From the NCBI RefSeq assembly GCF_014349105.1, contig NZ_JACSJI010000008.1, forward strand, positions 62,001 through 126,000: a stretch of 64,000 bases of DNA, in the 5' to 3' direction. The position numbers and the translations under genes are program-made. The notes under the pieces were generated by a model that was given only the letters and a program-made list of their open reading frames with translations, did no database searches and was not told the DNA's origin. Positions within the stretch are counted from its first letter, which is position 1; the number at the start of each line of letters is the position of its first letter. Shown piece after piece: positions 6,984-15,433 of this stretch. This DNA comes from Caulobacter sp. 17J80-11 (GTDB lineage Bacteria; Pseudomonadota; Alphaproteobacteria; Caulobacterales; Caulobacteraceae).

Positions 6984-8452
6984 CGCTTTGCTCCCACGGC
7001 CACATCGACCCGCGGCTCGCCCCAGCGCCAGTCGGCCGGCCGCGCCGGCTCGACCCGCACCGCCGCCTGGCGGGCGGTGAACAGCACGTCGGTCCTGGCC
7101 GACAGCTCGTAGGGCCCGTGGGTCGTCGCCGGCCCGTTGGGCCAGTCGCGGGTGAGGAAGCTCACCCGCACGTCGCCGCCGGTGCGCTCGTCCGGCACCA
7201 ACTGGCGCACCAGCGCCATGCGCTCCCCCGAGCCGATCTCGAACGGGCCCGATTGGGCCCACGGCCCCTGCGTGCCCGCATAGGAGAACCCGGTCTCGTG
7301 TTCGTAGAGACGGCCGTCCGCGTCCACCGCCATCGGCTGGCGGAACACGCCGGCGTCCACCGCGCAGGTGCGGGCCAGCGCGTGCGTCGCCCACACCCCG
7401 TCGCGGTAGTTCCACGACACCGCCCGGTCGACCTCGTTGGATCCGCCGGACGGATAGAACCACCACACCTCGCCGAAGGCCGAGTTGTGGAAGGCGGAGA
7501 CCTTGGACGCCTGGGCGGCGTTGAAGTCCGAGAACACCTGGTCCGACACCGCCGACGGCAGGGCGCGCACCGTGCCGTCGTAAATCCAGAAGCTCTCGCG
7601 CCCCATCCACACGGCCGAAGAGTCGATCGACACCGCAGCGCCTGCTCCGGCCACGCCGCAATCGGCCCCGACCCGCTCGAAGGCGTGCACGAACACCCCG
7701 CCGATAAAGCTGGCCAGGTGCACGTCCACCTCGGTGAACAGCAGGGTGCCGCCCCTCACCCGCCGGCCGCACTTCAGCGCGCCGTGGGTCTGCAGCTCGA
7801 CCTCGCCGGCCTGGTTCTCGGGGGCTGCGGCCCAGACCGTGTTGTCGCCCTGGTCGCACCACTTCACGGTCCGCCCGGCCAGGGCGAACAGGAACCGCTC
7901 GGCGCTGACCACCAGGGCGTCGGCCGCGAACGGGGCGCCCGCCCCGCCGATCGGCTGGGCCGGCTCGGCCGTGTCCAGCCGCCATTCGAAAATCCGCCCA
8001 TCCTCTGGCGAACAGCCGACCAGCCGCTCGCCCCAGGTGTCCAGGCTCCAGACAGTGGCCGCCTGCACCGCCCCCAGGTCCGGCCGCGGCGCACCGTATG
8101 CGCCGGTCCCGTAGGTCGTATAGCCGTAGCCGCCGACGGCCAGCGCGTCCGCCCGCCCCGCCGTCAGGTCTTCCGGCGTGACGTCGTGGACGGCGTCCGA
8201 GGCCGTGCGCACGTACAGGCGCGAGTGCGTGCCGACCGCGCACCAGCGCCCGCCGCTGTTGTCCTTCCAGGCCAGCATGGCGCGCGCGGCGCCCTCCATC
8301 GGGCCTGCGTCCGAGCGCGGCCGCCAGCCGCCCACCGGCTGCATGGCCCCGTCGATCCAGCGCACCAGGGAAGCCGCGTTCCAGCGCCCCTTCGCCTCAT
8401 AGGTCGTGCCGTTGGCGAACACGCCCGGCGGAATCTTGATGGGGACCAGCAT
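6980..8452 (-). CDS. Phage tail hub/nozzle protein (P22 gp10-like role)
   Basis: A 490-residue beta-rich protein starting [16 protein letters not shown], an opening I associate with tail nozzle or DNA-stabilisation proteins of podoviruses. The body alternates short strands with Gly/Trp turns (RWIDGAMQPVGGW near residues 32-44, SLDTWGERLVGCSPEDGR, and later WWFYPSGGSNEVDRAVSW), consistent with a beta-propeller. It directly follows the tail-collar gene with stop and start overlapping by one base, and precedes a coupled 71-residue gene. Length is close to that of P22 gp10. It would close the tail channel below the adaptor ring. No defects are visible. Confidence 0.72.
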   Translation of the reverse strand: MLVPIKIPPGVFANGTTYEAKGRWNAASLVRWIDGAMQPVGGWRPRSDAGPMEGAARAMLAWKDNSGGRWCAVGTHSRLYVRTASDAVHDVTPEDLTAGRADALAVGGYGYTTYGTGAYGAPRPDLGAVQAATVWSLDTWGERLVGCSPEDGRIFEWRLDTAEPAQPIGGAGAPFAADALVVSAERFLFALAGRTVKWCDQGDNTVWAAAPENQAGEVELQTHGALKCGRRVRGGTLLFTEVDVHLASFIGGVFVHAFERVGADCGVAGAGAAVSIDSSAVWMGRESFWIYDGTVRALPSAVSDQVFSDFNAAQASKVSAFHNSAFGEVWWFYPSGGSNEVDRAVSWNYRDGVWATHALARTCAVDAGVFRQPMAVDADGRLYEHETGFSYAGTQGPWAQSGPFEIGSGERMALVRQLVPDERTGGDVRVSFLTRDWPNGPATTHGPYELSARTDVLFTARQAAVRVEPARPADWRWGEPRVDVAVGAKR

Positions 8453-9372
8453 CAGGTCTTGATCACGAACATGACGGCCACGTTGCGCGGCCGGGCTTCC
8501 GCGCCGCCCGACGCCTCGAGCAGATTGGCCCCGCTGACGAAGCTGGTCGCGTTGTCCTGACCGGAGAAGCCGCAACCGAGGATCGGCCCTGTCGTGGTGC
8601 CGCCCGATCCCTCCATGACCCGGTGCGTGTGGCTCTCGTTCTGCCCCGCCTGGGCCGAGCCCAGCGCGCGGCTGGCGTCGACCCCGCGTCCGTGGTCCCA
8701 GCCGCGCGGGAACTCGCCGCGCATGTCGGGCAGCCTGAAGGTGGAGATGCCGTCGCCGGGGCCGTAGAGGGTCCCGATCGCTGCGAACAGGGCCGCATAG
8801 GTCGTCCGCGAGACGGCGGCCCCGTCGCACTCCAGCCAACCGGCCGCAACGCTCGAGCCGGCGCGCATCTTCATGTCGCCCGGCTCCCACGCGCCGGCGA
8901 CCACGCTGGGCTTGTCCAGGGTGAGGGCGACGCTCTCGTTCTCAGAGCCGTCCACCAGGGCCGAGCCGGTCGCGCCGCCGGTGAACTCGAGGGTCCGCGC
9001 CGTGGTCCACTTGTCGGCCTGCGCCGCCTTGCCCGTGGTGTCTCCGCTCATGGCGGAGTCGATGAAGGCGATCACCCGGGTCGCCGAGGCGGCGCGATAC
9101 TTGAGCGCGTGGCCGTTGTTCCACAGCTCGCCCGGCGCCGGCGCCACCGGATCGGCGCCGCCGGCCGGCACCAGCAGCGACGCCTGGGACGCCCCCCCGG
9201 CCGCCAGGGCCAGCCGCCCGGTCATGGCCCGCGCCCCGTCGCGCGGCAGCCCCTCGAACAGGGCCTGGTCGACGGCGTCCAGATCGCCGTTCAGCTTGGA
9301 GCCCCAGGTGTCGGCGCTGGCCCCCGGCTCGGGTTTGACCAGCCCGTAGTGGGCGGTGACGGTGTCGGCCAT
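8452..9372 (-). CDS. Tail-collar domain fibre protein
   Basis: A 306-residue fibre-type protein. The phage tail collar domain (PF07484 type) lies at about residues 165-225, with the hallmarks [20 protein letters not shown] and [17 protein letters not shown]. It is followed by an HxH-like segment SHTHR near 247-251 and the C-terminal ending VAVMFVIKT typical of the family. The N-terminal half ([20 protein letters not shown]) matches the usual attachment region. Such proteins trimerise and help host recognition or tail assembly. It begins an operon with the tail hub gene. A non-phage glycosyltransferase gene diverges upstream. Confidence 0.88.
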   Translation of the reverse strand: MADTVTAHYGLVKPEPGASADTWGSKLNGDLDAVDQALFEGLPRDGARAMTGRLALAAGGASQASLLVPAGGADPVAPAPGELWNNGHALKYRAASATRVIAFIDSAMSGDTTGKAAQADKWTTARTLEFTGGATGSALVDGSENESVALTLDKPSVVAGAWEPGDMKMRAGSSVAAGWLECDGAAVSRTTYAALFAAIGTLYGPGDGISTFRLPDMRGEFPRGWDHGRGVDASRALGSAQAGQNESHTHRVMEGSGGTTTGPILGCGFSGQDNATSFVSGANLLEASGGAEARPRNVAVMFVIKT

Positions 9373-9480
9373 CGGCGGACCTTTCGATTGTGGGAAAAAC
9401 GAAAGCGCCGCCGCGAGCGCCGATCGCTGACCGGCGGTTGGCGAAGCGGCGCGAATAACCTAGACCAGGCGCGAGGATCG
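9373..9480. promoter_or_regulatory. Divergent intergenic region with phage motif
   Basis: The 120-bp space between the minus-strand tail-collar gene and the plus-strand glycosyltransferase carries TTCGATTGTGG (9383-9393), a CGCCGCCGCGA segment and ATAACCTAG near 9455-9463, in the same order as in the gap at 6170-6340. A similar TTAACTAG occurs upstream of the adaptor gene near 15283-15290. These are candidates for a phage late promoter on the minus strand. A plus-strand promoter for the polysaccharide genes should also be here. Confidence 0.35.
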
Positions 9481-9492
9481 GGGGTCGGGGGT

Positions 9493-10455
9493 ATGGTCGA
9501 CGTGCTGTCGGCGCCGTCGCGCGCCGCGTCCGGGGAGCCCCCGGCCGCGCCGCTGTTCACGGTCTTCACGCCCACCTTCAACCGCGTCGCGACCCTGCAC
9601 CGGGTCTACGACAGCCTGCGCGCCCAGACCCTACGCGACTTCGAATGGGTGGTGGTCGACGACGGCTCCAGCGACGGCACCGACGCCCTGATCGCCGGCT
9701 GGAAAGCCGAGGCCGACTTCCCGATCACCTACGTCTGGCAGGAAAACCGCGGCAAGCACACGGCCTTCAACCGCGGCGCCGGCCTGGCCCGGGGCGAACT
9801 GTTCCTGCCGCTGGACAGCGACGACGCCTGCGTGCCCGCCGCCCTGGAGCGGTTCAAGCACCACTGGGACCAGGTCAAACACGACCCGGGCTTCTCAGCG
9901 GTGACGGCGCTGGCCGGCGACCCGGACGGCCGCCTCGTCGGCAGCCGCTTCCCCTTAGACCCGACCGACTCCGACTCGCTGGAAATCCGCTACCGCCACA
10001 AGGTAAGGGGCGACAAGTGGGGCTTTCATAGGCTCGCCGTGATCCGCGAGCACCCCTTCCCCGAACCCGAGGGCGTGAAATTCGTCCCTGAAGGCCTCGT
10101 CTGGAGCCGGATCGCGCGCCGTTACAAGACCCGCTACGTCAACGAACCGCTGCTGGTGGTCCACACCACCGGCGGCGACCGCCTAACCGTCGCCAATCCG
10201 ATCCCCAGCGCCGAAGGACGGCTGCTGTACTACCGCGAGGTGCTGAACCACGAACTCGGCTGGTTCTGGTCCGCGCCGCTGCAGTTCCTGCGTGCGGCGA
10301 CCAACAACGTCCGCTACGCCACCCATCTGGGCTTGAGCCTGACAGCCCAAGGGCGCGTTCTCGCGCGCTCCACCGCGCGCGCGCTTTGGCTCGTCGGCCT
10401 CCCCGCTGGAGCCCTGCTCGCCTGGCGTGACCGAGCCCAGTTCGGGAAGCGCTAG
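9493..10455 (+). CDS. Family 2 glycosyltransferase (GT-A) for surface polysaccharide
   Basis: A 320-residue enzyme with a GT2 fold: FTVFTPTFNRVATLHRVYDS near residues 22-41, the nucleotide-binding DDGSSDGT at 56-63, and the metal-binding DSDDA at 108-112. A hydrophobic stretch near 290-312 may anchor it in the inner membrane. It would transfer a sugar to a lipid-linked or surface glycan. The start at 9493 gives a normal GT2 N-terminus. A much longer open extension upstream is antisense to the tail-collar gene. It lies two bases before the EpsG-like gene and the two form an operon inside the phage block, opposite to the phage genes, as expected for a lysogenic conversion cassette. Confidence 0.85.
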   Translation: MVDVLSAPSRAASGEPPAAPLFTVFTPTFNRVATLHRVYDSLRAQTLRDFEWVVVDDGSSDGTDALIAGWKAEADFPITYVWQENRGKHTAFNRGAGLARGELFLPLDSDDACVPAALERFKHHWDQVKHDPGFSAVTALAGDPDGRLVGSRFPLDPTDSDSLEIRYRHKVRGDKWGFHRLAVIREHPFPEPEGVKFVPEGLVWSRIARRYKTRYVNEPLLVVHTTGGDRLTVANPIPSAEGRLLYYREVLNHELGWFWSAPLQFLRAATNNVRYATHLGLSLTAQGRVLARSTARALWLVGLPAGALLAWRDRAQFGKR

Positions 10456-10457
10456 GG

Positions 10458-11528
10458 ATGCTCTTAAGAGAAGCTGAAGTCGCCTCGCCTTGGCCGCCGT
10501 GGGTTGGCGACCCGCAGCGACTCCGGGGCGAGATTGCGATCCGCGGAATTCAGGGACTAGTCTGGTGGTCGCTCGCCATCGGTCTGTGCGTTCTGCTTGC
10601 CACGCGACCTATCGGCGTCACCTACGACGACACCAATTACCTCGCCGCCTTCGACCCCGACTTCGAGCACTTCCGCAGTTGGTGGCTCTTTCTGATCGAG
10701 GAGCCCGGGTGGCAGCTACTTACTGTCATTCTTTCCCCGCTTCGGGACGAGCTGGGCTATCGCGTCGTCCTGCTACTAAGCCCTGCAGCCTTTATCCTCG
10801 CGGCCAACAAGATCACTGGCGGACGTTGGCTCGCCGTCGGGTGGTGGTCTTGGTTGATCATTGCAGCACTAATTCTTGACCGCGGCCTGGGCGTCGGGCT
10901 GTACGTCGCCGCCATCCGACAAGGTCTGGCGACTTCGCTATTCCTGCTGCTCGTCGCCCTCCGCGCGCCCGTGGTCGCTGCGGCATTGTTGGCCGGCACG
11001 GTCCACACCTCATTTCTCGTGGTCGCCGGCATAGTTGGCCTTGTCCAGTTCGGCGCTCGTGACCCGCGCATTGCGGCAGCCGTGACCGGAGCAATTGCAC
11101 TCTATGGTGTGCTTTTGGCGCTCGGCGTCGCCGCCTCCCCGTTCGGAAGCCTCGACCTCGGACGGCGCACCACGACCTATGAACTCGCCTCGGGGCTCAA
11201 CCTGCTCGGATACACCGCTCTCATCATCCAGTATGGCGGCACTTTGCTCCTCGCCCGTGACACGCGCTCACCTTGGCTAGGCGGAACCTTGGTGTTCGCA
11301 GCCGCAGGCGCAGCGCTTTCGATCGTGAACGCTGGATTTGTTCGCATCTTCTTGAGTCTGAATGCTTTTATGCTGATGGCGCTCGCTCAGTCGCCACCTA
11401 AGCGCCGGGTTCTAGCAATCGGCTACTGGTTTGCCGTGATGGTGGCGGCGACCTTATGGGCCGATCGGAATGCCGTATCGGCGCGCGATTCCTGGATAGG
11501 CCTCTGGTCCCTCGTCCTGGGACGCTAA
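10458..11528 (+). CDS. EpsG/Wzy-like polysaccharide polymerase (membrane)
   Basis: A 356-residue protein with about nine or ten membrane helices. The pattern IRQGLATSLFLLL followed by a TVHTSFLV-type segment near residues 165-185 matches EpsG and Wzy polymerases, where a conserved Arg-Gln and a His lie at the membrane face. The gene has lower GC and looser third positions than its neighbours, a sign of horizontal origin. It follows the glycosyltransferase by two bases. Its TAA stop overlaps the TAG of the convergent tailspike gene, so the two genes share their last bases. It probably polymerises or modifies an O-antigen or capsule repeat. The exact glycan is unknown. Confidence 0.75.
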   Translation: MLLREAEVASPWPPWVGDPQRLRGEIAIRGIQGLVWWSLAIGLCVLLATRPIGVTYDDTNYLAAFDPDFEHFRSWWLFLIEEPGWQLLTVILSPLRDELGYRVVLLLSPAAFILAANKITGGRWLAVGWWSWLIIAALILDRGLGVGLYVAAIRQGLATSLFLLLVALRAPVVAAALLAGTVHTSFLVVAGIVGLVQFGARDPRIAAAVTGAIALYGVLLALGVAASPFGSLDLGRRTTTYELASGLNLLGYTALIIQYGGTLLLARDTRSPWLGGTLVFAAAGAALSIVNAGFVRIFLSLNAFMLMALAQSPPKRRVLAIGYWFAVMVAATLWADRNAVSARDSWIGLWSLVLGR

Positions 11529-14500
11529 TCGATCAACCCGTGCGTACGCATGGCGTCCTCAAGTGCCTTCACGCGTTGCGACGCCGCTTGAAGCTTGGTC
11601 ATTACGTCCTGCAGCTCGGTTTGAGTATATGCTGCGCTCGCAGTACCCGCGGCATAGGTTGCGTACGCGCCCTTGCTGGCTATGCCGGTCGATATCGTCC
11701 AACCTGTGTCACGTGGGCCCACCACTTTGTTCCCGCCGATGTTGTACTGGCCAGCGGTCTCGATCACTCCCTGAAAGAATGCGCGTTTGAAGCGCAACGC
11801 CGTCGTGCCCAGATCCAGAACGTTGGTGGCGGCCGGGGTGACCCCAGTTGTCTTCAAGTCGAGGAAGGCGGCGTTAGCGGTAGCGATGCGGACGCCGTTC
11901 GTGCCGCTATCGATCACCGTGTTCCCGCCCCCCTGACCATGGCCGACAAACACGCTATCCGTCGCTTGCGACATCGAGATCAGGTTAAGATCGGCGGCAT
12001 CGGCAGAGTTGCGGCTTTTGAGCGCGCGCGAGTTCGAAAGCAGAAAATTCCAGTTGGTCCATAGACCTTCGCCGTTTCGGTGCACGACCTCGACCGCGTC
12101 AGCCGTAGCCCCATACTTTGTACCGGGGCCGTTATAAGGCCGGGCGCCCGTGCCAATGCTGCGCGCAATGAAGTTGGACGACCCGTTGCCGTTGTTTACG
12201 ACCAGCGAGCCGCTTTGCCATGTATTACTCTCATCGATGCTGCAGCCGCCCGACCCTAGTTCGAGTGTGACGGTGATCGCCCCAAACTGGTTGCCAACGA
12301 AGATGGCGCTAGGCAGGCCGACCGAGACGTTTCCAAGGATTCGGTTGCCCGACATTTTGCCGCCGTTCGAACCGGGCGGGCTACCGATGTTCTGGACAGT
12401 CAACTTGCCGAACAGGCTATCGGTGATCGAGTGCGAGCCGGAATTGACGAGCAGAATCCCACCGTTCGCGCTGCCATAGGTCCCAATAATCTGATGGTAG
12501 AGAGTCGCAGCGGCGGGATTGCCGAGCTCAATATCGTAGCCGGTCGCTGACGTGTCTGCCGTCTGGTAGCCGTAGGTATAGCCGTAGATTTGCGTCTTGT
12601 CGGCCGTCGGACCGTATAACGCGCGCGCCTGAGCATCGAGTGAACCGCAAAATTCCAGGCGCGGGCGGAGTCCATTCAAAACGACATTGTGCCCTGTGAA
12701 GGTCGCTGACTGACCACGGAAAACCACGTCTCTAACGACTACGTCATTACCAGAGACCGTGAGAATCGCGCCATTCGCGTTCTTGAACAGGTTCGCCGTC
12801 CCCCCAGGAGAGATTAGCGCCTGCTGGTTATTGGGAATCGTCAGGCCGGCGCAATACCAATCCAAGCCGCACAGGTCGACGTTCTTCCCCGTGTTAATCG
12901 CCGCCTGAAGCCACGCGGTAGAGTCGCCCGCGTAGGTGCGCGCTAGCACCGAGGCGCGGTTGGCGAGCGGTACGAATTCCAGTGCACTCACGGCTCGGCT
13001 ACGCGCGGGCAACTGCACACCTGCCATTCGATCGATCTGGATGTACTCAGCTTGGTTGGCACCCAGCTTAATCTGACCATTACCCCATGTATTTACGCCC
13101 CACATGTAGGTCTTGTTGTCCGACGCGATCGAATAAACCTGATGCGCTCGATCCGGACTTTCAGCGTACACCTGACCCGCACCGGTCTGATAGTTAAGCT
13201 TGGCGTTGCCGGTGCCGCCGCCGCCGAGGCTTTCCCCGCCGACCCAGATCTGGTTCGTGCGCTGGTAGTCGCCGTAGACACCCATCTTAACTGAAGCGGA
13301 ACCGCCACTCAGCCCGCCGAAGACGATAAAGCAGTGATCGACCCCGAGCCCGATGTTGACCTGCCCGTCAGCCGCCCTGTTCTGCTCCGCATACCCCGGC
13401 ATGATCGCCGGCGAGTTGCGCACTCCCTGGAAATTGTACCCGTAGCGGCTGTTGTACGACGCGTCGCCGCCGAGCACCGTCAGCGCTTCCGGCCAGTACT
13501 GCGCGTACGCGTTGCCGGGATTGCCGTCGCCGTCATAGGCGACGTGCAGGCCGTCCCAGCTCCCCGCCGCGCTAGGCGCGACGCCGTAGCCGGGCGCGCC
13601 GTTCCACTTCCACTCGCAGTCGACAAAGGTCACCGCGTTGGCGCCGGTGCCGACCACCGCGCCGTGCTCCTTGGAGAACACAAAGCGGCAGCTCTCGAAG
13701 CGCGAATGGTAGGGGCCGCCGGTCGCTGCGCCGCCGAACGCGCCGTCGCCATGCAGGAACAACCCCGACTTGCCCCAGTGCTGCACCGACAGGTCGCGCG
13801 CGATCAGCCGCGCCCCGATGTCCAGGCCGTAGCCGGTGCAGCCGGTCGCCGGGTCCCAGGACGCCGCGCGCAGGTCGAAGCCCTCGATCAGGGCCAGCTT
13901 CTTGCTGGTCGCCAGCGTCGTGCGGATCCCCGGCTTGGCGCCCAGGTGCGAGAACAGCAGGCAGCTGGTCGCCAGCGCGCCGTTGCCGCCGTTGGTCGAG
14001 CCCACGCCCTTGAGCCGACCGTAGGTCAGCTCGATGGTGTCGCGCACGTTGTAGATCCGCCCGCCGGCGCGCACGGCCCGGCCGGTCAGGTTCGACCAGG
14101 CCACCGCCCCGCCAACGATCGCGGCGGTGTCGTCGACCACGGGGTTCAGGTGGTCGGCCTGGCCCAGCGCCCCGAACTGCTCGAAGCTCGGCTCGGCCTC
14201 GTCCAGCACGAACCAGAAGCCGTCGGCGGAACGCCCGCGCCAGGGGCTGGCCGTCGGGCTCGCCTGGTCGGCGTCCAGCACGTAGCGGGCCGCGCCCAGG
14301 CCGGAGCGGGTGTGGCCGGCGGTGAAGACGGCCTTCGCGTCCTCGCCCACCGTCTCGCCCTCCAGCTCGACGAACAGGCCGACCATGCGCGCGCCCTTCA
14401 GCTGGGCAAGCGCCGCGGCCGGGTCGCTCAGGTCGGCCAGGTTGGCGCCCGCCTGCGCCGCGCCGGCCAGGCGCGCGTCGTCGTCCGCCGCCGCGCCGAT

Positions 14501-14590
14501 CGCCTCGCGCGCTTCGGCCTGACTGGTCGAGGCGTAGACGCGCTCGCCCACGCTGCCGGGCTCCAGCCCGGCCGGAATCCATTCGGTCAT
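11525..14590 (-). CDS. Tailspike with two beta-helix modules, putative polysaccharide depolymerase
   Basis: A 1021-residue tailspike. The N-terminal 150 residues (AREAIGAAADDDARLAG and the ANLADLSDPAAALAQL repeat) are of virion-binding type. A first pectate-lyase-like beta-helix starts near DDTAAIVGGAVAW and runs to about 480. A second starts near DSTAWLQAAINTGKNVDL (about 553-570) and runs to about 860. The last 65 residues (VVGPRDTGWTISTG, then a coiled coil ending THGLID) form the usual trimerisation tail. GC content is high up to about residue 370 and clearly lower beyond it, so the receptor-binding part was probably swapped by recombination. It likely binds and perhaps cleaves a surface polysaccharide. 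Catalytic residues cannot be assigned from sequence alone. Confidence 0.83.
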   Translation of the reverse strand: MTEWIPAGLEPGSVGERVYASTSQAEAREAIGAAADDDARLAGAAQAGANLADLSDPAAALAQLKGARMVGLFVELEGETVGEDAKAVFTAGHTRSGLGAARYVLDADQASPTASPWRGRSADGFWFVLDEAEPSFEQFGALGQADHLNPVVDDTAAIVGGAVAWSNLTGRAVRAGGRIYNVRDTIELTYGRLKGVGSTNGGNGALATSCLLFSHLGAKPGIRTTLATSKKLALIEGFDLRAASWDPATGCTGYGLDIGARLIARDLSVQHWGKSGLFLHGDGAFGGAATGGPYHSRFESCRFVFSKEHGAVVGTGANAVTFVDCEWKWNGAPGYGVAPSAAGSWDGLHVAYDGDGNPGNAYAQYWPEALTVLGGDASYNSRYGYNFQGVRNSPAIMPGYAEQNRAADGQVNIGLGVDHCFIVFGGLSGGSASVKMGVYGDYQRTNQIWVGGESLGGGGTGNAKLNYQTGAGQVYAESPDRAHQVYSIASDNKTYMWGVNTWGNGQIKLGANQAEYIQIDRMAGVQLPARSRAVSALEFVPLANRASVLARTYAGDSTAWLQAAINTGKNVDLCGLDWYCAGLTIPNNQQALISPGGTANLFKNANGAILTVSGNDVVVRDVVFRGQSATFTGHNVVLNGLRPRLEFCGSLDAQARALYGPTADKTQIYGYTYGYQTADTSATGYDIELGNPAAATLYHQIIGTYGSANGGILLVNSGSHSITDSLFGKLTVQNIGSPPGSNGGKMSGNRILGNVSVGLPSAIFVGNQFGAITVTLELGSGGCSIDESNTWQSGSLVVNNGNGSSNFIARSIGTGARPYNGPGTKYGATADAVEVVHRNGEGLWTNWNFLLSNSRALKSRNSADAADLNLISMSQATDSVFVGHGQGGGNTVIDSGTNGVRIATANAAFLDLKTTGVTPAATNVLDLGTTALRFKRAFFQGVIETAGQYNIGGNKVVGPRDTGWTISTGIASKGAYATYAAGTASAAYTQTELQDVMTKLQAASQRVKALEDAMRTHGLID

Positions 14591-14606
14591 GTCTTACGCT
14601 CGCGGC

Positions 14607-15215
14607 TCAGAGGGGCAGCTCGACGCGCAGGCGCGCGCCGTCGGGTTCGGTCGGATAGGCGCCCTGCGCCTGGGCCAGGGCGGTCTCGTAGGCCTGCGCC
14701 CACGCGCCCAGCCGTTCGTCCTCGGCGGTCATGGCGAACTGCAGCAGCGCGCCGTACAGGTAGACGTCCGGATGCGCGGCCAACAGCCAGTTGCTGGGCG
14801 TCTCTTCGCCGAGCGCCGGAATGCGCCGCCAGTAGGTCAGCTCGGCGGCCATGGGCCCGCTCGGCGCCGGCCACACCTGGAATTCTCGGCCCACCACCGA
14901 ATAGGCCCGGGGCGGCCCTGCGGCGTCCGGATCGGCCCGCTTCAGCCGCGCCAGGGTCTGGGGCGCGACATAGGTCAGCTTCATCTCCGCCTCGGCCAGC
15001 TCCAGGCTGATCGCGCCGACCAGGTCGCGCGGCCCCTCGAAGTACTCGGTCGAGAAGCTGGCGGCGGCGCGCCCGACCATCGGCCGCACCCGCAGCTCGC
15101 GGCTGGCGCGCGCCTCGGCCAGGGCCACGCAGGCCGGCCACAGCGCGCCCTGGTCGGCGCGCACGGAAAAGTCCGCCAGGGCCGCGAGCAGCCCGGCGTA
15201 GTCGGTCAGGGCCAT
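14607..15215 (-). CDS. Phage head-tail adaptor protein (P22 gp4-like role)
   Basis: A 202-residue protein of the podovirus adaptor type. It opens MALTDYAGLLAALADFS, followed by CVALAEARASRELRVRPM (residues about 29-46), a signature of phage adaptor proteins annotated as DUF6682, and a compact middle with YWRRIPALGEETPSNWLL. The start at 15215 is preceded by GGGAGG at a good distance. A longer frame upstream has no such site. It would bind the portal ring and form the platform for the tail hub. It precedes the tailspike gene by 16 bp on the same strand. Confidence 0.8.
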   Translation of the reverse strand: MALTDYAGLLAALADFSVRADQGALWPACVALAEARASRELRVRPMVGRAAASFSTEYFEGPRDLVGAISLELAEAEMKLTYVAPQTLARLKRADPDAAGPPRAYSVVGREFQVWPAPSGPMAAELTYWRRIPALGEETPSNWLLAAHPDVYLYGALLQFAMTAEDERLGAWAQAYETALAQAQGAYPTEPDGARLRVELPL

Positions 15216-15433
15216 GGGGCCTCCCGCTGAAAGGTGGGTGGATCGGTCGCGCCCCGGCGGGCTGGCCAAACACCGTTGTGATGTTAACTAGGCGCCCTCG
15301 GCGGGCCTCCGGTCGCTCGGGCCGTCATCGACGCCCGCCGCCGTCTCCGGGAAGGCTCGGCGCTTAACGGCGCAGTCACCCGCACGCCCTATCCCTGCGC
15401 CGATCCGGCGAACCGCGCTTCAGGTCCTTGAGT

